From Fortiea contorta PCC 7126 (GTDB taxonomy: Bacteria; Cyanobacteriota; Cyanobacteriia; Cyanobacteriales; Nostocaceae), in contig NZ_KB235930.1 of the NCBI RefSeq assembly GCF_000332295.1, forward strand, positions 186,895-250,894: DNA of 64,000 nt, read 5' to 3'. The number at the start of each line of letters is the position of its first letter. Within the stretch, counting starts at the first letter, position 1. The notes beneath the pieces were generated by a model that was given only the letters and a program-made list of their open reading frames with translations, searched no databases and was not told the origin of the DNA. Below, in pieces: positions 17,112 to 26,893 of the stretch. The position numbers and the translations under genes are program-made.

Positions 17112-20100
17112 TCAACCAGTATTCCTCATGCCTGCGGCGATACCGTTAATAGTTAACAATGCGCCTCGCAGTAGTTCGCCTTTGCTGTAGCGGGAGTGGA
17201 TGACTCCGGAGGTGGAAGCGGTGCGGGATTGGCGCAGGCGCTTGAGTAGGGAAACTTGAATGAAACCGAGGGGAACGATGGTGCCGTTACGTAATTGTAC
17301 TGAACGCTGCAGAACAGGATCACCATCTAAAAGCCGATTGTGCTCAGTAATTTTCAAGACTAACTCTCTTGTCAGATAGAATTCGCTGGCGATTTGGGCA
17401 AAAACTTGCTCAAACCTAGCTCTGTCTTCAGGATTAGACAATTCTTGGACGTAGTGACGCGCCATTTGCATGTCTACTTTAGCTAAGGTCATTTCGGCTT
17501 TGGAAATTACCATTTTGAAGAAAGGCCACTTGATATAAAAGTAGCTGAGTAATTTTAGATGTTCTTCTGGTTCTTCGTTGAGGAATGTTTGCAAAGCTGT
17601 ACCGACACCGTACCAAGAGGGGAGTAAAAATCGGGTTTGTGTCCAGCTAAAGACCCAAGGAATGGCGCGGAGGCTACCTAAATCTTTTTTACCAGAAGGA
17701 CGACGAGCGGGGCGAGAGCTAATTTGTAGCTGGCTAATTTCTTCTATGGGGGTGACTTGGTGGAAAAAGTCGATGAAGTCTGGCTGTTCGTAGATTAAAG
17801 AGCGATAATGAGTGCGCGATCGCGCTGCTAATTCTTCCATAATCTCATTCCAGGGTTGAATATCATCAAACCCTGTCCGCAACAAGCTAGCTTGAATAAC
17901 TGCGGTGGTAATGGTTTCCAAATTGTATAAAGCCAAATCTACCAGGGAATATTTGGAAGCTAAAACTTCTCCTTGTTCGGTAATTTTAATGCGTCCGTTG
18001 ATACTGTGTCCTGGTTGAGCCAAGATAGCCTCATAAGCTGGGCCACCACCGCGCCCTACAGAACCACCTCGCCCGTGGAAAATCCGCACATTCAAATCGT
18101 AATCTTCGGCGATTTTCTGGAGTGATTTTTGGGCTTTATGAATTTCCCAGTTGCTGCTTAAAAAGCCTGAGTCTTTGTTGCTGTCTGAATACCCCAACAT
18201 GATTTCTTGGAGGTCGGGGGTGAGGGGAGAAGATGCGGGGGTTTGGGGAAGCGGGGAAGAGGGGGGGATGTTTGCTTTTCTGGCTTGAATTACTTCGTAA
18301 CCTCCAGCTAACAAGGCGCGATATAGGGGGAGTTCAAAGAGCTGGCGCATGACGCTTTGGGAGCGTTGTAAGTCTTCTACTGTTTCAAATAATGGTACAA
18401 CTTGGATTGTGCCCACAGCGATCGCTGGATCAAAAAGTCTGGCTTCTTTGGCTAACAGCAACACTTCTAAGACATCGCTGACTTCGCGGCACATGCTGAT
18501 AATGTAAGTTTGGCAGATATTGGTACCAAATTCTTGCTGTAGCGATCGCACGACGCGGAAAGTTTGAATCACGTCGTTGGTTTTTTCAGAAAATGGTAAT
18601 TCTGAGGGAATCAGCGGACGACGGGTTTGCAGTTCTCCTGTCAGCCAAGCTACCCGTTGTGCTTCCGATAAATCATTGTAAGCTTGGGGCAAAACTTGCA
18701 GGTATGCCAAAATTTCATCAAGGGTATCCGAATGACGGGAAGATTCTTGACGGATATCCAATTGTGTGAGATTGAAGCCAAAAATTTCTACCTGACAGAT
18801 GAGATTTTCTAATTCTCGACAACTTAATCCTGTTTCGGTCAAGTTGCGCTGAATTAATCGCAGTTCAGTTAAAAAATCTGCTCCGGAACGATACATGGGG
18901 ATGTCTTCGTTTTTGGGAGTTTCCCGCTTGTATAAAGCCAGATTGCGATCGCGGGTGTTCTCCAACCTTCTGAGGACGTAAGATAACTTCAGGCGATAAG
19001 GTTCTTGGCGATAGCGCAGAGCTAAGGCGTCGTACACTTCGCTTAACTGGGACTGATCCAACTCCAGAGATTCGAGCAAATCTGGTAAAACATCACTCCA
19101 GTGCATCGACACACTCAATAATTCAATCAGTTTTTTCACCGACTGAATATATCGCTCTAAAACCATTTTGCGCTGATAGCAGGCTGTTTGCCAGGTAGTT
19201 TCTGGGGTAACTGAGGGGTTTCCATCTCTATCTGCGCCTACCCAGGAACCAAAAGAGCAGAAATTTTTCCGGGGTGGTTCTAGCCAAGGGAAGGTTTTAT
19301 TCAACGAATATTTGAAGCGTTTGTAGAGTTCGGGAATGCCATCAAACAACACTTCCTGGAAATAGTGTAGAGCGTAGTCTACTTCATCCAACACCGTGGG
19401 TTTAAATTGGTGCAGTTCATCTGTACGCCACCAGAGGCGAATTTCTTCGAGTAACTTTTCTCTGATTTCTGTTGCTTCCCAAGGATAACCCCCAATTGAG
19501 TTATCTGAGCGGTTTTCGACTGCATCTAGCTGCTGTAAAAGCAAAACCACATGACGCTGCTTATCGCGGATGGTGTGGCGAACAATTTCTGTGGGGTGGG
19601 CTGTAAACACCAAGCGGATGTCCAACTGAGCAATGAGACGTTGAATTTGCTGTGGTGGGACATTCAACTTAAATAAATAGGGTAATAGAGCCGAGAAAGT
19701 TCCTTTTTGTTTTTCCTTTTGTTTGCTAGTCCAATTTTCAGTCACTAAATCTGTAGATGCGGAACCTTGAACAGGGGCGTCATCTTCGCCTTTGTTCAAA
19801 GAATAGCTGACATTGGGTAAACTTTCTGGCTCTGCGGCTGCGGTTTCTAATTGTGAATAACGGGTCAATTGCTGCCGTTGCTCATATTCCTGCTCTATGA
19901 TGTTAATCAGCTGAAAATACAAAGCGAAAGCACGAGCAGCCCGAATAGCTTCATTGATGTTCAATTGTTCAATCAATTTGACAGCAGTAGCAGCTTGGTC
20001 TTTGATCGCTTGTCCTTCTGGGGAACATAAATCGCGTAATTGCCGCAACAGATCCACCATCTTTTGACCGCATTCTTGCCGCAGGACAGACTCCCACAAT

Positions 20101-20192
20101 TCTTCCACAATTTGCAGACGATGACGCAAAAATAATTCGGATGCGGGATATATGTTTGCAGCCTGAGATAAAGAGTATAACAAGGAACTCAT
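17112..20192 (-). CDS. ppc: Phosphoenolpyruvate carboxylase
   Basis: A 1026-residue bacterial-type PEP carboxylase, which makes oxaloacetate from PEP and bicarbonate to feed the incomplete TCA cycle and nitrogen assimilation. Signature 1 is [13 protein letters not shown] with catalytic His199. The glycine loop is [14 protein letters not shown]. The C-terminus is [10 protein letters not shown], the cyanobacterial form. [15 protein letters not shown] and [12 protein letters not shown] are also intact. At about residues 641-660, just before [16 protein letters not shown], there is a Pro/Ser-rich stretch ([18 protein letters not shown]) coded by a C/G-rich low-complexity tract; it looks like an expanded surface loop. 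Length is near the upper end of the family. The gene stands alone, with repeat DNA right after the stop. Confidence 0.96.
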   Translation of the reverse strand: MSSLLYSLSQAANIYPASELFLRHRLQIVEELWESVLRQECGQKMVDLLRQLRDLCSPEGQAIKDQAATAVKLIEQLNINEAIRAARAFALYFQLINIIEQEYEQRQQLTRYSQLETAAAEPESLPNVSYSLNKGEDDAPVQGSASTDLVTENWTSKQKEKQKGTFSALLPYLFKLNVPPQQIQRLIAQLDIRLVFTAHPTEIVRHTIRDKQRHVVLLLQQLDAVENRSDNSIGGYPWEATEIREKLLEEIRLWWRTDELHQFKPTVLDEVDYALHYFQEVLFDGIPELYKRFKYSLNKTFPWLEPPRKNFCSFGSWVGADRDGNPSVTPETTWQTACYQRKMVLERYIQSVKKLIELLSVSMHWSDVLPDLLESLELDQSQLSEVYDALALRYRQEPYRLKLSYVLRRLENTRDRNLALYKRETPKNEDIPMYRSGADFLTELRLIQRNLTETGLSCRELENLICQVEIFGFNLTQLDIRQESSRHSDTLDEILAYLQVLPQAYNDLSEAQRVAWLTGELQTRRPLIPSELPFSEKTNDVIQTFRVVRSLQQEFGTNICQTYIISMCREVSDVLEVLLLAKEARLFDPAIAVGTIQVVPLFETVEDLQRSQSVMRQLFELPLYRALLAGGYEVIQARKANIPPSSPLPQTPASSPLTPDLQEIMLGYSDSNKDSGFLSSNWEIHKAQKSLQKIAEDYDLNVRIFHGRGGSVGRGGGPAYEAILAQPGHSINGRIKITEQGEVLASKYSLVDLALYNLETITTAVIQASLLRTGFDDIQPWNEIMEELAARSRTHYRSLIYEQPDFIDFFHQVTPIEEISQLQISSRPARRPSGKKDLGSLRAIPWVFSWTQTRFLLPSWYGVGTALQTFLNEEPEEHLKLLSYFYIKWPFFKMVISKAEMTLAKVDMQMARHYVQELSNPEDRARFEQVFAQIASEFYLTRELVLKITEHNRLLDGDPVLQRSVQLRNGTIVPLGFIQVSLLKRLRQSRTASTSGVIHSRYSKGELLRGALLTINGIAAGMRNTG

Positions 20193-20293
20193 ATTCTTAC
20201 CGCTTGTATAGCTGATTGTCGGTGAAGATTCTTAGTTTGGCGATTTGTCAACAGCGGATTTACCCTAGACAAATCATTTGTAGTGTAAAATTT

Positions 20294-20530
20294 TTAACTG
20301 TTAATTGATTCTGGGTCGTCGGGAAAATTGAGAATGGGTAAGCGATCGCCACGAAATAATTCTTCACTGGCTTCTCCTACAGCGATGAGAGCTTTAGTGG
20401 TTGCTTCTCCAGCGGTGAGCAGCATTAATATAGACGCTGTACCCGCCTGTAAAATCAAAGATTGGGGAACGCTAAACAAAAACAGACCTAATTGCGGACG
20501 AGACCATGGTGTTTGAGTGAGAGGAGACAT
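20294..20530 (-). CDS. Small unknown protein, 78 aa
   Basis: Short protein with a hydrophobic central part (LGLFLFSVPQSLILQAGTASILMLLTAG, about 14-41) and an acidic tail ending FPDDPESINS. The segment could be one membrane helix or an amphipathic pair. No family recognised. It lies 100 bp upstream of ppc on the same strand, so it may be co-transcribed with it. The frame is short, but the hydrophobic-then-acidic layout is protein-like. Confidence 0.5.
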   Translation of the reverse strand: MSPLTQTPWSRPQLGLFLFSVPQSLILQAGTASILMLLTAGEATTKALIAVGEASEELFRGDRLPILNFPDDPESINS

Positions 20531-20745
20531 GGCTAATTCTGGGTTGTGTGCAAATGAATAAAATAAACAAAAAACTGAATATCAGCATAGCTTGCCATTG
20601 GAAACAGCAGTTTTGGCTGATTTTGCCAGATGATAACGTAACAAAAGTGTTAAAAACCAACCTCAGGGTGTGATAAATCTATGGTTCTAGTTTACAAGTG
20701 CAGTCAATATCCCCCAACAATCGCTTCGTGTAAAGTTAACTGCCC

Positions 20746-23700
20746 ATGAAAACAGCATCAACAGATCGTCACCAATCCTTAGTGCAATGGGTCAGCCAAG
20801 CCACGGGGATCAACACTTTCGGGGTGAAAGTCCAGTTGCAGGGAAATGATCTACACATACTTTGTGAGGATCAAGAATGTCCACAACGTTGGCGCACCCT
20901 TGCTGACTTGTTGCAAGCTCTACAGCAAACAGACTTGCAACTTTTGACAGGTGAACAACCCTCAATATACCAAGTATTAGTCTACGGACGAAAGAAGGGG
21001 GAATCACGGCCCCAGTGGTGTCACAAAGTTTATTTAAATCAACTAGATCAGCATTTGGAGGAGGTCAAGCAAGCCATACTCGCAGATGCAGAAAAATCAA
21101 AACAAGCCGGCGGCTCGCTGATTATCTCGAATGAAAGTTTGGCACGGCAAGGTGATTTAGATGCCGTGGCGCGTTATTTAAGTGAGACTCTGAGTACTTT
21201 TGGGGTATCAGTGCTAGTCAAAGTCAAGCCCCAACAGTCGCCAAAAAACGATCAGTCCAATAATCGGTTATGGATCTTTTGTCAATCGAGTTATAGCCCC
21301 GACCCTTCGCTGCTAGGAGAGCCAATAGCTCAAAAATTAAGATATCTCAAACTCTCAGGTTATCAGGATGCGGTGATTGTTTCCCAAGTCAGGGGAGAAA
21401 CCCAGCCTGATTGGCAAATGCGGGTAGATTTGACGCCACCGGAAGTGATGCTCAAGGAATGGGCGCGGTGGGGAGATGTGCAAGCGATCGCTCGGCTGTT
21501 AACTGAGGTATTATCAACACTGCAGGTAACTGTCCAAGCTTCTCTACAAGAATCAACTCTACATATCTTTTGTCAGCCTGCAGTTGACCCAGCCAAAACT
21601 GAACCAGCCCCAGATAAAAACCTGTGCTTACAAATCATTGTCCCACAATTAGAGGCGATCGCTCCTCAAGGCATTCTCGCCGCCACTATCTACGGTCAAA
21701 AAACCGCCGATAAGCAACCAACCTGGATAGACTGGTTAGCCCTACCCGCCAAGGAACATCCCGCACTAGCACCATCACCGTTAGAATTAGCTACCAGTGG
21801 TGATGAACCCGCCATCACTTTTTTGTTAGAAAGGTTACTCAACCCCGATTTAGAATGGCGCTTGAAAACAGGCGGGATTCGCGTACTGCTACTGCGTAAA
21901 GGTGATTTATTGCACATTATGTGTGATGCACCGGTTTGTCCCAGTATCAAGCAAGTCGCCCAGAAAGTTACTCAGTTTATCCGCCAGTTAAAAGTTCCCC
22001 AAATCTTTGGGGTGCGGGTTTACGGACGACGCGCAGGTAACAAAGAACCATTCTGGCATCATGGCGAAGATTTTGTGCATCGTCAGCGTCAAGTACCAGA
22101 AGCTGTACCAGAATTTGCGGCTACTGTTCTTTATGTGAATGAGCTGTTATTCCCCCAAAGCAGCGAACCAATTTTACGTGCCGATGTCACTCCAGCAGCA
22201 GTGCAAACTTTAATTAAAGAGGTAGCGCAGGACTGGTTGACAACGGCAACGACAAAAGCCAAAAATTTACTCATCACTACGCAATTATTTACAGAAATTG
22301 ATCAGCCAGTCGAGCAAACTGCAGATACTCAAGGACTGAAGATAGCATTAGTTTGGGGCACTTTGGGGTTACTGTTGACTCTGCAGACAGATTGGATATT
22401 AGGTCAGATGATTACTCATTGGCAACAAAATCAGTCAGCAGTTGCGAAAGTGAGCAATTCACCTCCACCAAAATCGGCTTTAAAATCTCCAGAAAATTCC
22501 GATCAAAGAACAGCATTTTTTACCGCTAATTCGCAAACAAAATCGTCTCTCGATAAAAATTCTGGATTTAATTCTTCTGGTTTTCTGCAAAATGATGACA
22601 CTCAAACAGGTAATTTAGCAGCCACGCCGCTAAAAGCCAAAGCTACTTCTAAAGCTATGTTAGCAGTAGCGCGATCGCAGATGCCCAGTTTTAATTCTCG
22701 TCAATTAGATGAGCAAATTATTCTCTATAAACAGCGCCTAGCTAAAACTGGAAGTCCGCCAGAAGTATTGATTATCGGCTCCTCTCGCGCTCTCAGAGGT
22801 ATCGACCCAGCGGCGCTTTCCCAAGCGTTAGCTATTCAAGGTTATCAGAGTATTGATGTGTTTAACTTTGGGGTGAATGGCGCCACTGCACAAGTTGTAG
22901 ATTTTGTCATTCGCAAATTATTAGAACCATCACAATTACCAAAACTGATTCTCTGGGCTGATGGCTCAAGGGCTTTCAACAGTGGGCGTGATGATATTAC
23001 GTTTAATGCGATCGCTGCTTCTCCTGGTTACAAACGACTGTTAAAGAAAAACCTAGATAATACTAGCGGTGAAAACTTATCTACCAACTCTACAAATACC
23101 TTAGAAACAGAAAAAACTATAGGGATAAAGCCAGCCGAATCTAACAACTATCAAGCTATCAATCAAGTGCTCAATCAAGGGTTAGCAACTCTTTCTGTGA
23201 GCTATCAAAATCGAGAAGAGATTAAAACATTACTGATAAAACAACTGAGTTTATTGCCTTTCGCTAGCGATCGCTCTTGGTTAATTACACCAAAAAGCAA
23301 GCGGACAAATAATAATTTAGAAGATAACGTCTCCCAAGCAGTTGATTTTGACGGTTTCTTACCTTTAGATATCCGCTTTAATTCCGCTGAATACTATCAA
23401 AGACACCGCAAGGTTTTCGGAAATGACGATAGAGACTATATATCTTTTCAAATAGCAGGTATACAAGACACAGCTTTTAAAACATTACTTGATTTCACTG
23501 AATCTCAAAGAATCAATTTAGTATTTATCAACACACCCCTGACCGACGAATATTTAGATCCAGCACGTCAACAGCATGAGCAAACATTTCAACAATACAT
23601 GACGGGTTTTTCCAACAACCCCAATTTTCTCTATCGAGATTTCAGCCAAATCTGGCTCAAATCTCATGAATACTTTTCCGATCCCAGCCATCTCAACCGC

Positions 23701-23766
23701 TTCGGCGCTTATGAAGTCTCACAGAAATTAGCCCGCGATCCGATGATTTCTTGGCCTGCGAGGTGA
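20746..23766 (+). CDS. DUF1574-type membrane protein with four repeated modules and an SGNH-like domain
   Basis: 1006 residues. Residues about 10-455 hold four divergent copies of a module of about 95 residues, each with an LHI-x-C strand (LHILCED, LWIFCQS, LHIFCQP, LHIMCDA) and a later V-x-G-R/Q...P-x-W (VYGRKKGESRPQW, VSQVRGETQPDW, IYGQKTADKQPTW, VYGRRAGNKEPFW). A single membrane segment lies at about 534-552. After a Ser/Asn-rich linker comes a domain (about 660-1000) with IIGSSRALRGID (block I Ser), NFGVNGATAQ and SDPSHLNRFGA (Asp/His), the layout of SGNH/AlgX-like hydrolases and O-acyltransferase partners. The hydrolase domain is predicted outside the membrane and the repeats inside. Function is unknown; O-acylation of an envelope polymer is one inference. 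Confidence 0.8.
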   Translation: MKTASTDRHQSLVQWVSQATGINTFGVKVQLQGNDLHILCEDQECPQRWRTLADLLQALQQTDLQLLTGEQPSIYQVLVYGRKKGESRPQWCHKVYLNQLDQHLEEVKQAILADAEKSKQAGGSLIISNESLARQGDLDAVARYLSETLSTFGVSVLVKVKPQQSPKNDQSNNRLWIFCQSSYSPDPSLLGEPIAQKLRYLKLSGYQDAVIVSQVRGETQPDWQMRVDLTPPEVMLKEWARWGDVQAIARLLTEVLSTLQVTVQASLQESTLHIFCQPAVDPAKTEPAPDKNLCLQIIVPQLEAIAPQGILAATIYGQKTADKQPTWIDWLALPAKEHPALAPSPLELATSGDEPAITFLLERLLNPDLEWRLKTGGIRVLLLRKGDLLHIMCDAPVCPSIKQVAQKVTQFIRQLKVPQIFGVRVYGRRAGNKEPFWHHGEDFVHRQRQVPEAVPEFAATVLYVNELLFPQSSEPILRADVTPAAVQTLIKEVAQDWLTTATTKAKNLLITTQLFTEIDQPVEQTADTQGLKIALVWGTLGLLLTLQTDWILGQMITHWQQNQSAVAKVSNSPPPKSALKSPENSDQRTAFFTANSQTKSSLDKNSGFNSSGFLQNDDTQTGNLAATPLKAKATSKAMLAVARSQMPSFNSRQLDEQIILYKQRLAKTGSPPEVLIIGSSRALRGIDPAALSQALAIQGYQSIDVFNFGVNGATAQVVDFVIRKLLEPSQLPKLILWADGSRAFNSGRDDITFNAIAASPGYKRLLKKNLDNTSGENLSTNSTNTLETEKTIGIKPAESNNYQAINQVLNQGLATLSVSYQNREEIKTLLIKQLSLLPFASDRSWLITPKSKRTNNNLEDNVSQAVDFDGFLPLDIRFNSAEYYQRHRKVFGNDDRDYISFQIAGIQDTAFKTLLDFTESQRINLVFINTPLTDEYLDPARQQHEQTFQQYMTGFSNNPNFLYRDFSQIWLKSHEYFSDPSHLNRFGAYEVSQKLARDPMISWPAR

Positions 23767-23962
23767 GGTGTGGGGATGGGGAGGTGGGAAGGTGGGGTGA
23801 TGGGGTGATGGGGAGGTGGGAAGGTGGGGTGATGGGGTGAGTGGGGTGAGTGGGGAGGTGGGGTGATGGGGTGATGGGGTGATGGGGAGGTGGGGTGGAG
23901 TGGGGAGGTGGGGTGATGGGGAGGTGGGAAGGTGGGGTGATGGGGAGGTGGGGTGATGGGGA
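23767..23962. repeat. Long GGGGTGAT / GGGGAGGTGG octamer array
   Basis: About 195 bp built almost only of GGGGTGAT, GGGGAGGT and GGAAGGTG units in changing order. It begins three bases after the stop of the DUF1574 gene. Strong strand bias (nearly no C on the plus strand). No spacers, so not CRISPR. Confidence 0.9.
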
Positions 23963-23963
23963 G

Positions 23964-24014
23964 TAGACATCTCCAGAAATTAACTTTGCGCTACGTCATT
24001 GTCGGAGATGTCTA
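23964..24014. repeat. 11-bp inverted repeat, TAGACATCTCC
   Basis: TAGACATCTCC (23964-23974) and its exact complement (24004-24014) enclose 29 bp. It joins the octamer array to the 21-bp repeat array. It may be the relic of a small mobile element or a hairpin; there is no T-tail. Confidence 0.7.
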
Positions 24015-24027
24015 GTGTGGGATTAAA

Positions 24028-24132
24028 GCGTGAGGCTTTGAGGCTGAAGCGTGAGGCTTTGAGGCTGAAGCTTGAGGCTTTGAGGCTGAAGCTTGAGGCT
24101 TTGAGGCTGAAGCTTGAGGCTTTGAGGCTGAA
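24028..24132 (+). repeat. Five tandem 21-bp units
   Basis: Five head-to-tail units of the form GC(G/T)TGAGGCTTTGAGGCTGA plus one A. Units 1-2 have GCG and units 3-5 GCT, so at least two rounds of duplication are visible. The period is a multiple of three and one frame stays open (LKLEALR repeats from 23999 to 24187). There is no ribosome site or protein-like flank, so I treat it as non-coding repeat. Confidence 0.85.
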
Positions 24133-24305
24133 ACTTCAACAGTATTGTCCCATATCCCATTGCCAAAGATTGGTTATTTTAGGTTAACGGAGTACCAGAG
24201 TGTGTAACTTATATAATTAGCAACTGCTATCGATCTGACTAGATTACAACAAGAAAATACGCCGGAAACCTTGACAAATAACCAATAATAAATAACAAAT
24301 AACCA

Positions 24306-26831
24306 ATGACATTTTCAGAAACGGTAATTTGGCTGCAAGAGCGCACGAGTTTAGGTATTCTTGCAGTTGAGGTGTTAAATGCGATCGCTCAGGTTTTACA
24401 ATTACAAGTTATTCCCCCAAAAACCAATTTAGTCAGCGAAAACACTTCCCCAGAAGCGCTTTATATTCTTATCGACGGTCAACTCGAAAGCAATACCACC
24501 AATCAAACTAACCCGGTGTTAGCTTGTGGGTTTCTTGCGGGTGCGGTGATTAACCTCAAAGAATTACTCTTAGACCAATCCACTCCCTTGACAATTACGA
24601 CCTTAACAGAATGTCACGTTTGGCAGATACCTGCTGCTCAATTCCGGGTTTTAGCGGGCGAATACCCGGAAATCACTCTCGCTTTTTCTCGCCAATTAGC
24701 CCAGGAATTAGCACAGGTGACATCTGCGCTGAGTTATGAGCAAGAACGTTCCATCGCTTTGCGTCCATATTTAGTGACCAAAGCCCAGCGGGGAATTGTA
24801 GGAACGAGTCGTTATGCGGTGCGTCTCCGGGAGCAAATTCGCCAAGCTGCGAGCGATCGCCAGTCGGTTGAAATTTTTGGGGAACCGGGTTTAGAAAAGG
24901 ACAACATCGCGGCGCTGATTCACTTTAGTTCACCCAAAAGGCGCGAACCAATCGTTAAAATCAATTGTGGGATTCTGCAAACTAGTGGTGCAGATTTATT
25001 CGGTCGTGTTGGTGGTAAACCAGGATTGCTGGAATGGTTAGGAGAAGGCTCTTTAGTTCTGAATAACATTCAAGAACTTCCAAAAGAATTGATCCCATCT
25101 GTAGCTAAATGGCTGAAAACAGGTGAATATACCCCCATCTCTCGTCCGGGAGATCCACCTACTACAATTCGTCGCAGTCAAGCTCGTGTGCTGATTGTGG
25201 CAGAAAAAACCGAATCGACTATTGATCGGTGTATCGGTCATATGATTAAAGTCCCACCGCTGCGGGTACGAAAGGCTGATATCAAAGCGCAGGTAGAATA
25301 TTACACCAGTCTTTACGTGCGAGCCAGAGGTATTGCTAAACCGCATATCACCCCAGAAGCGTTGCGGAGGTTACAATCTTATGATTTTCCTGGTAATTTA
25401 AAGGAATTAAAAAACTTAGTTGAAAGAGCGATCGCCCAAGCAGAAAACAGCAGCGAATTAACAGAAGAAATTTTCTGGTCAGCGGAAACAAAGAAAAAAC
25501 AATTTCGGGTCAATTTGTTGAATCTTTATCCAGGTTTGCGAAAATTTCTGCGGAGTTCTTGGTGGCCTGACCGCATTAACTATGGTTTTACGGTAGTTGC
25601 ATTTGCGTTTATAGTTGCAGTGTTATTTATTGGGCCGCAAACACGCGATCGCAATTTTGTACTCAATCTATTTTGGGCTTGGTGGTGGCCTGGCTTTCTC
25701 TTGCTTTTTCCCTTTCTCGGTCGCGTTTGGTGTGCAGTTTGTCCCTTCATGATTTATGGAGAAATTACCCAAAAATTATCCTTATGGTTATTCCCGCGCC
25801 AACTCCAACGCTGGCCCAGAGAGAAAGCTGAGAAATGGGGCGGATGGCTTTTATTCGGGTTATTTACTCTCATTTTTCTTTGGGAAGAACTTTGGAATTT
25901 AGAAAACACTGCCTACCTCAGCGCTTGGTTACTATTATTAATTACCGCTGGCGCCATGATTTTCTCAGCTTTATTCGAGCGGCGATTTTGGTGTCGTTAC
26001 CTATGTCCCATTGGTGGCATGAATGGATTATTTGCTAAACTGTCCATGACAGAATTAAGAGCACAACAAGGAATATGTTCCGCCACCTGTACCACTTATC
26101 AATGCTATAAAGGCGGGCCGCAAAAAGGCGAAGGTATGGAAACTTTGGGGTGTCCTGTTTATTCTCACCCAGCACAATTAGAAGATAACCGAGATTGTGT
26201 ATTGTGCATGACTTGTTTAAAAGCTTGTCCCCATCGTTCCGTAGAGTTTAACTTACGTCCTCCAGGAATTGAACTTTGGACAACTCACGTCGCCCACAAC
26301 TACGAAGTCGCACTGTTATTTTTATTATTGGGTGGAGTATATTTACATCGTTTACCAGAATTGCAAACTTTGCTAGGATTACAAATAGATTTAAATCAGT
26401 TTTGGCAACACTTGGGATTATCCTTATTAACATTAATTCTCCCAACAACTATTCCCCTAGCAGCTTATGGTTTGATGAAAATTTTCAATTCTCGCCGTCA
26501 ACCTAAATCATTTGTAGAGCTAGCTTATGGTTATTTACCCTTAGTGTTGGGGGGAAGTTTAGCGCATTATTTGCGCTTAGGTTTAGGAGAAGGAGGACAA
26601 ATTTTATCTGTGACTTTAGCCACATTTGGTCTACAAAATGAACAATTGCCAATATTAGTAGCGCATCCAGCCGTAGTTGCATTTTTGCAAGGTTTTACAT
26701 TAATATTTTCCTTACTTTTGACAATTGTTTTGACACAAAAAATTGCTCGACAATCCTTTAGAGCTATGTTTTGGCAACATCTATCAGCAGTTGCTTTGGG
26801 TATGAGTATGTGGGCGATGATTGTGTTTTGA
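24306..26831 (+). CDS. cNMP-binding-like / degenerate AAA / membrane polyferredoxin fusion
   Basis: 841 residues. (1) About 10-140: cyclic-nucleotide-binding-like fold (SPEALYILIDGQLES, LTECHVWQIPAAQF); the PRXA phosphate cassette is not obvious. (2) About 160-395: AAA module like sigma-54 activators, with GEPGLEKDN at 192-200 for Walker A, LVLNNIQELP at 250-259 where activators have LFLDEIGELP, PPLRVRKADI and YDFPGNLKELKNLVERA. GAFTGA is absent, the Walker B Asp-Glu is Asn-Asn, and there is no Fis HTH. (3) About 425-841: several membrane helices with WCAVCP (C476, C479), FWCRYLCPIGG, CSATCTTYQC and CVLCMTCLKACP, as in NapH/NosR/CcoG polyferredoxins. The likely role is membrane electron transfer gated by a signal-sensing, non-hydrolysing AAA head; that is inference. 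Cyanobacteria lack sigma-54, so an activator role is unlikely. Confidence 0.85.
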   Translation: MTFSETVIWLQERTSLGILAVEVLNAIAQVLQLQVIPPKTNLVSENTSPEALYILIDGQLESNTTNQTNPVLACGFLAGAVINLKELLLDQSTPLTITTLTECHVWQIPAAQFRVLAGEYPEITLAFSRQLAQELAQVTSALSYEQERSIALRPYLVTKAQRGIVGTSRYAVRLREQIRQAASDRQSVEIFGEPGLEKDNIAALIHFSSPKRREPIVKINCGILQTSGADLFGRVGGKPGLLEWLGEGSLVLNNIQELPKELIPSVAKWLKTGEYTPISRPGDPPTTIRRSQARVLIVAEKTESTIDRCIGHMIKVPPLRVRKADIKAQVEYYTSLYVRARGIAKPHITPEALRRLQSYDFPGNLKELKNLVERAIAQAENSSELTEEIFWSAETKKKQFRVNLLNLYPGLRKFLRSSWWPDRINYGFTVVAFAFIVAVLFIGPQTRDRNFVLNLFWAWWWPGFLLLFPFLGRVWCAVCPFMIYGEITQKLSLWLFPRQLQRWPREKAEKWGGWLLFGLFTLIFLWEELWNLENTAYLSAWLLLLITAGAMIFSALFERRFWCRYLCPIGGMNGLFAKLSMTELRAQQGICSATCTTYQCYKGGPQKGEGMETLGCPVYSHPAQLEDNRDCVLCMTCLKACPHRSVEFNLRPPGIELWTTHVAHNYEVALLFLLLGGVYLHRLPELQTLLGLQIDLNQFWQHLGLSLLTLILPTTIPLAAYGLMKIFNSRRQPKSFVELAYGYLPLVLGGSLAHYLRLGLGEGGQILSVTLATFGLQNEQLPILVAHPAVVAFLQGFTLIFSLLLTIVLTQKIARQSFRAMFWQHLSAVALGMSMWAMIVF

Positions 26832-26859
26832 ACTTCCCTGATGTCATCAGTAAAATCAG

Positions 26860-26893
26860 CATTGCTCACCGCATCCGGGCTTGGTAAGCAATG
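26860..26893 (+). promoter_or_regulatory. Hairpin covering the start codon of the next gene
   Basis: CATTGCTCACC (26860-26870) pairs with GGTAAGCAATG (26883-26893) except for one mismatch, with a 12-nt loop. The last three bases are the ATG at 26891. It could hide the start codon, or act as a weak stop for the upstream gene, or show that the true start is the later in-frame ATG at 26966. Confidence 0.5.

Noticed and set aside
16804-17190. Open frames on both strands over the hairpin repeat near ppc
   Set aside because: They consist of translated GGAGGTGTG / CACTCCCCA repeats (WEVWEV, SPHSPH) and overlap the ppc end.
20472-20660. 62-codon minus-strand frame overlapping the 78-aa gene
   Set aside because: It overlaps a better frame and has a random-looking sequence.
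23728-24187. Open frames over the octamer and 21-bp arrays
   Set aside because: Pure repeat translations (PSPHHPTS; LKLEALR) with no ribosome site and no flanking protein-like sequence.
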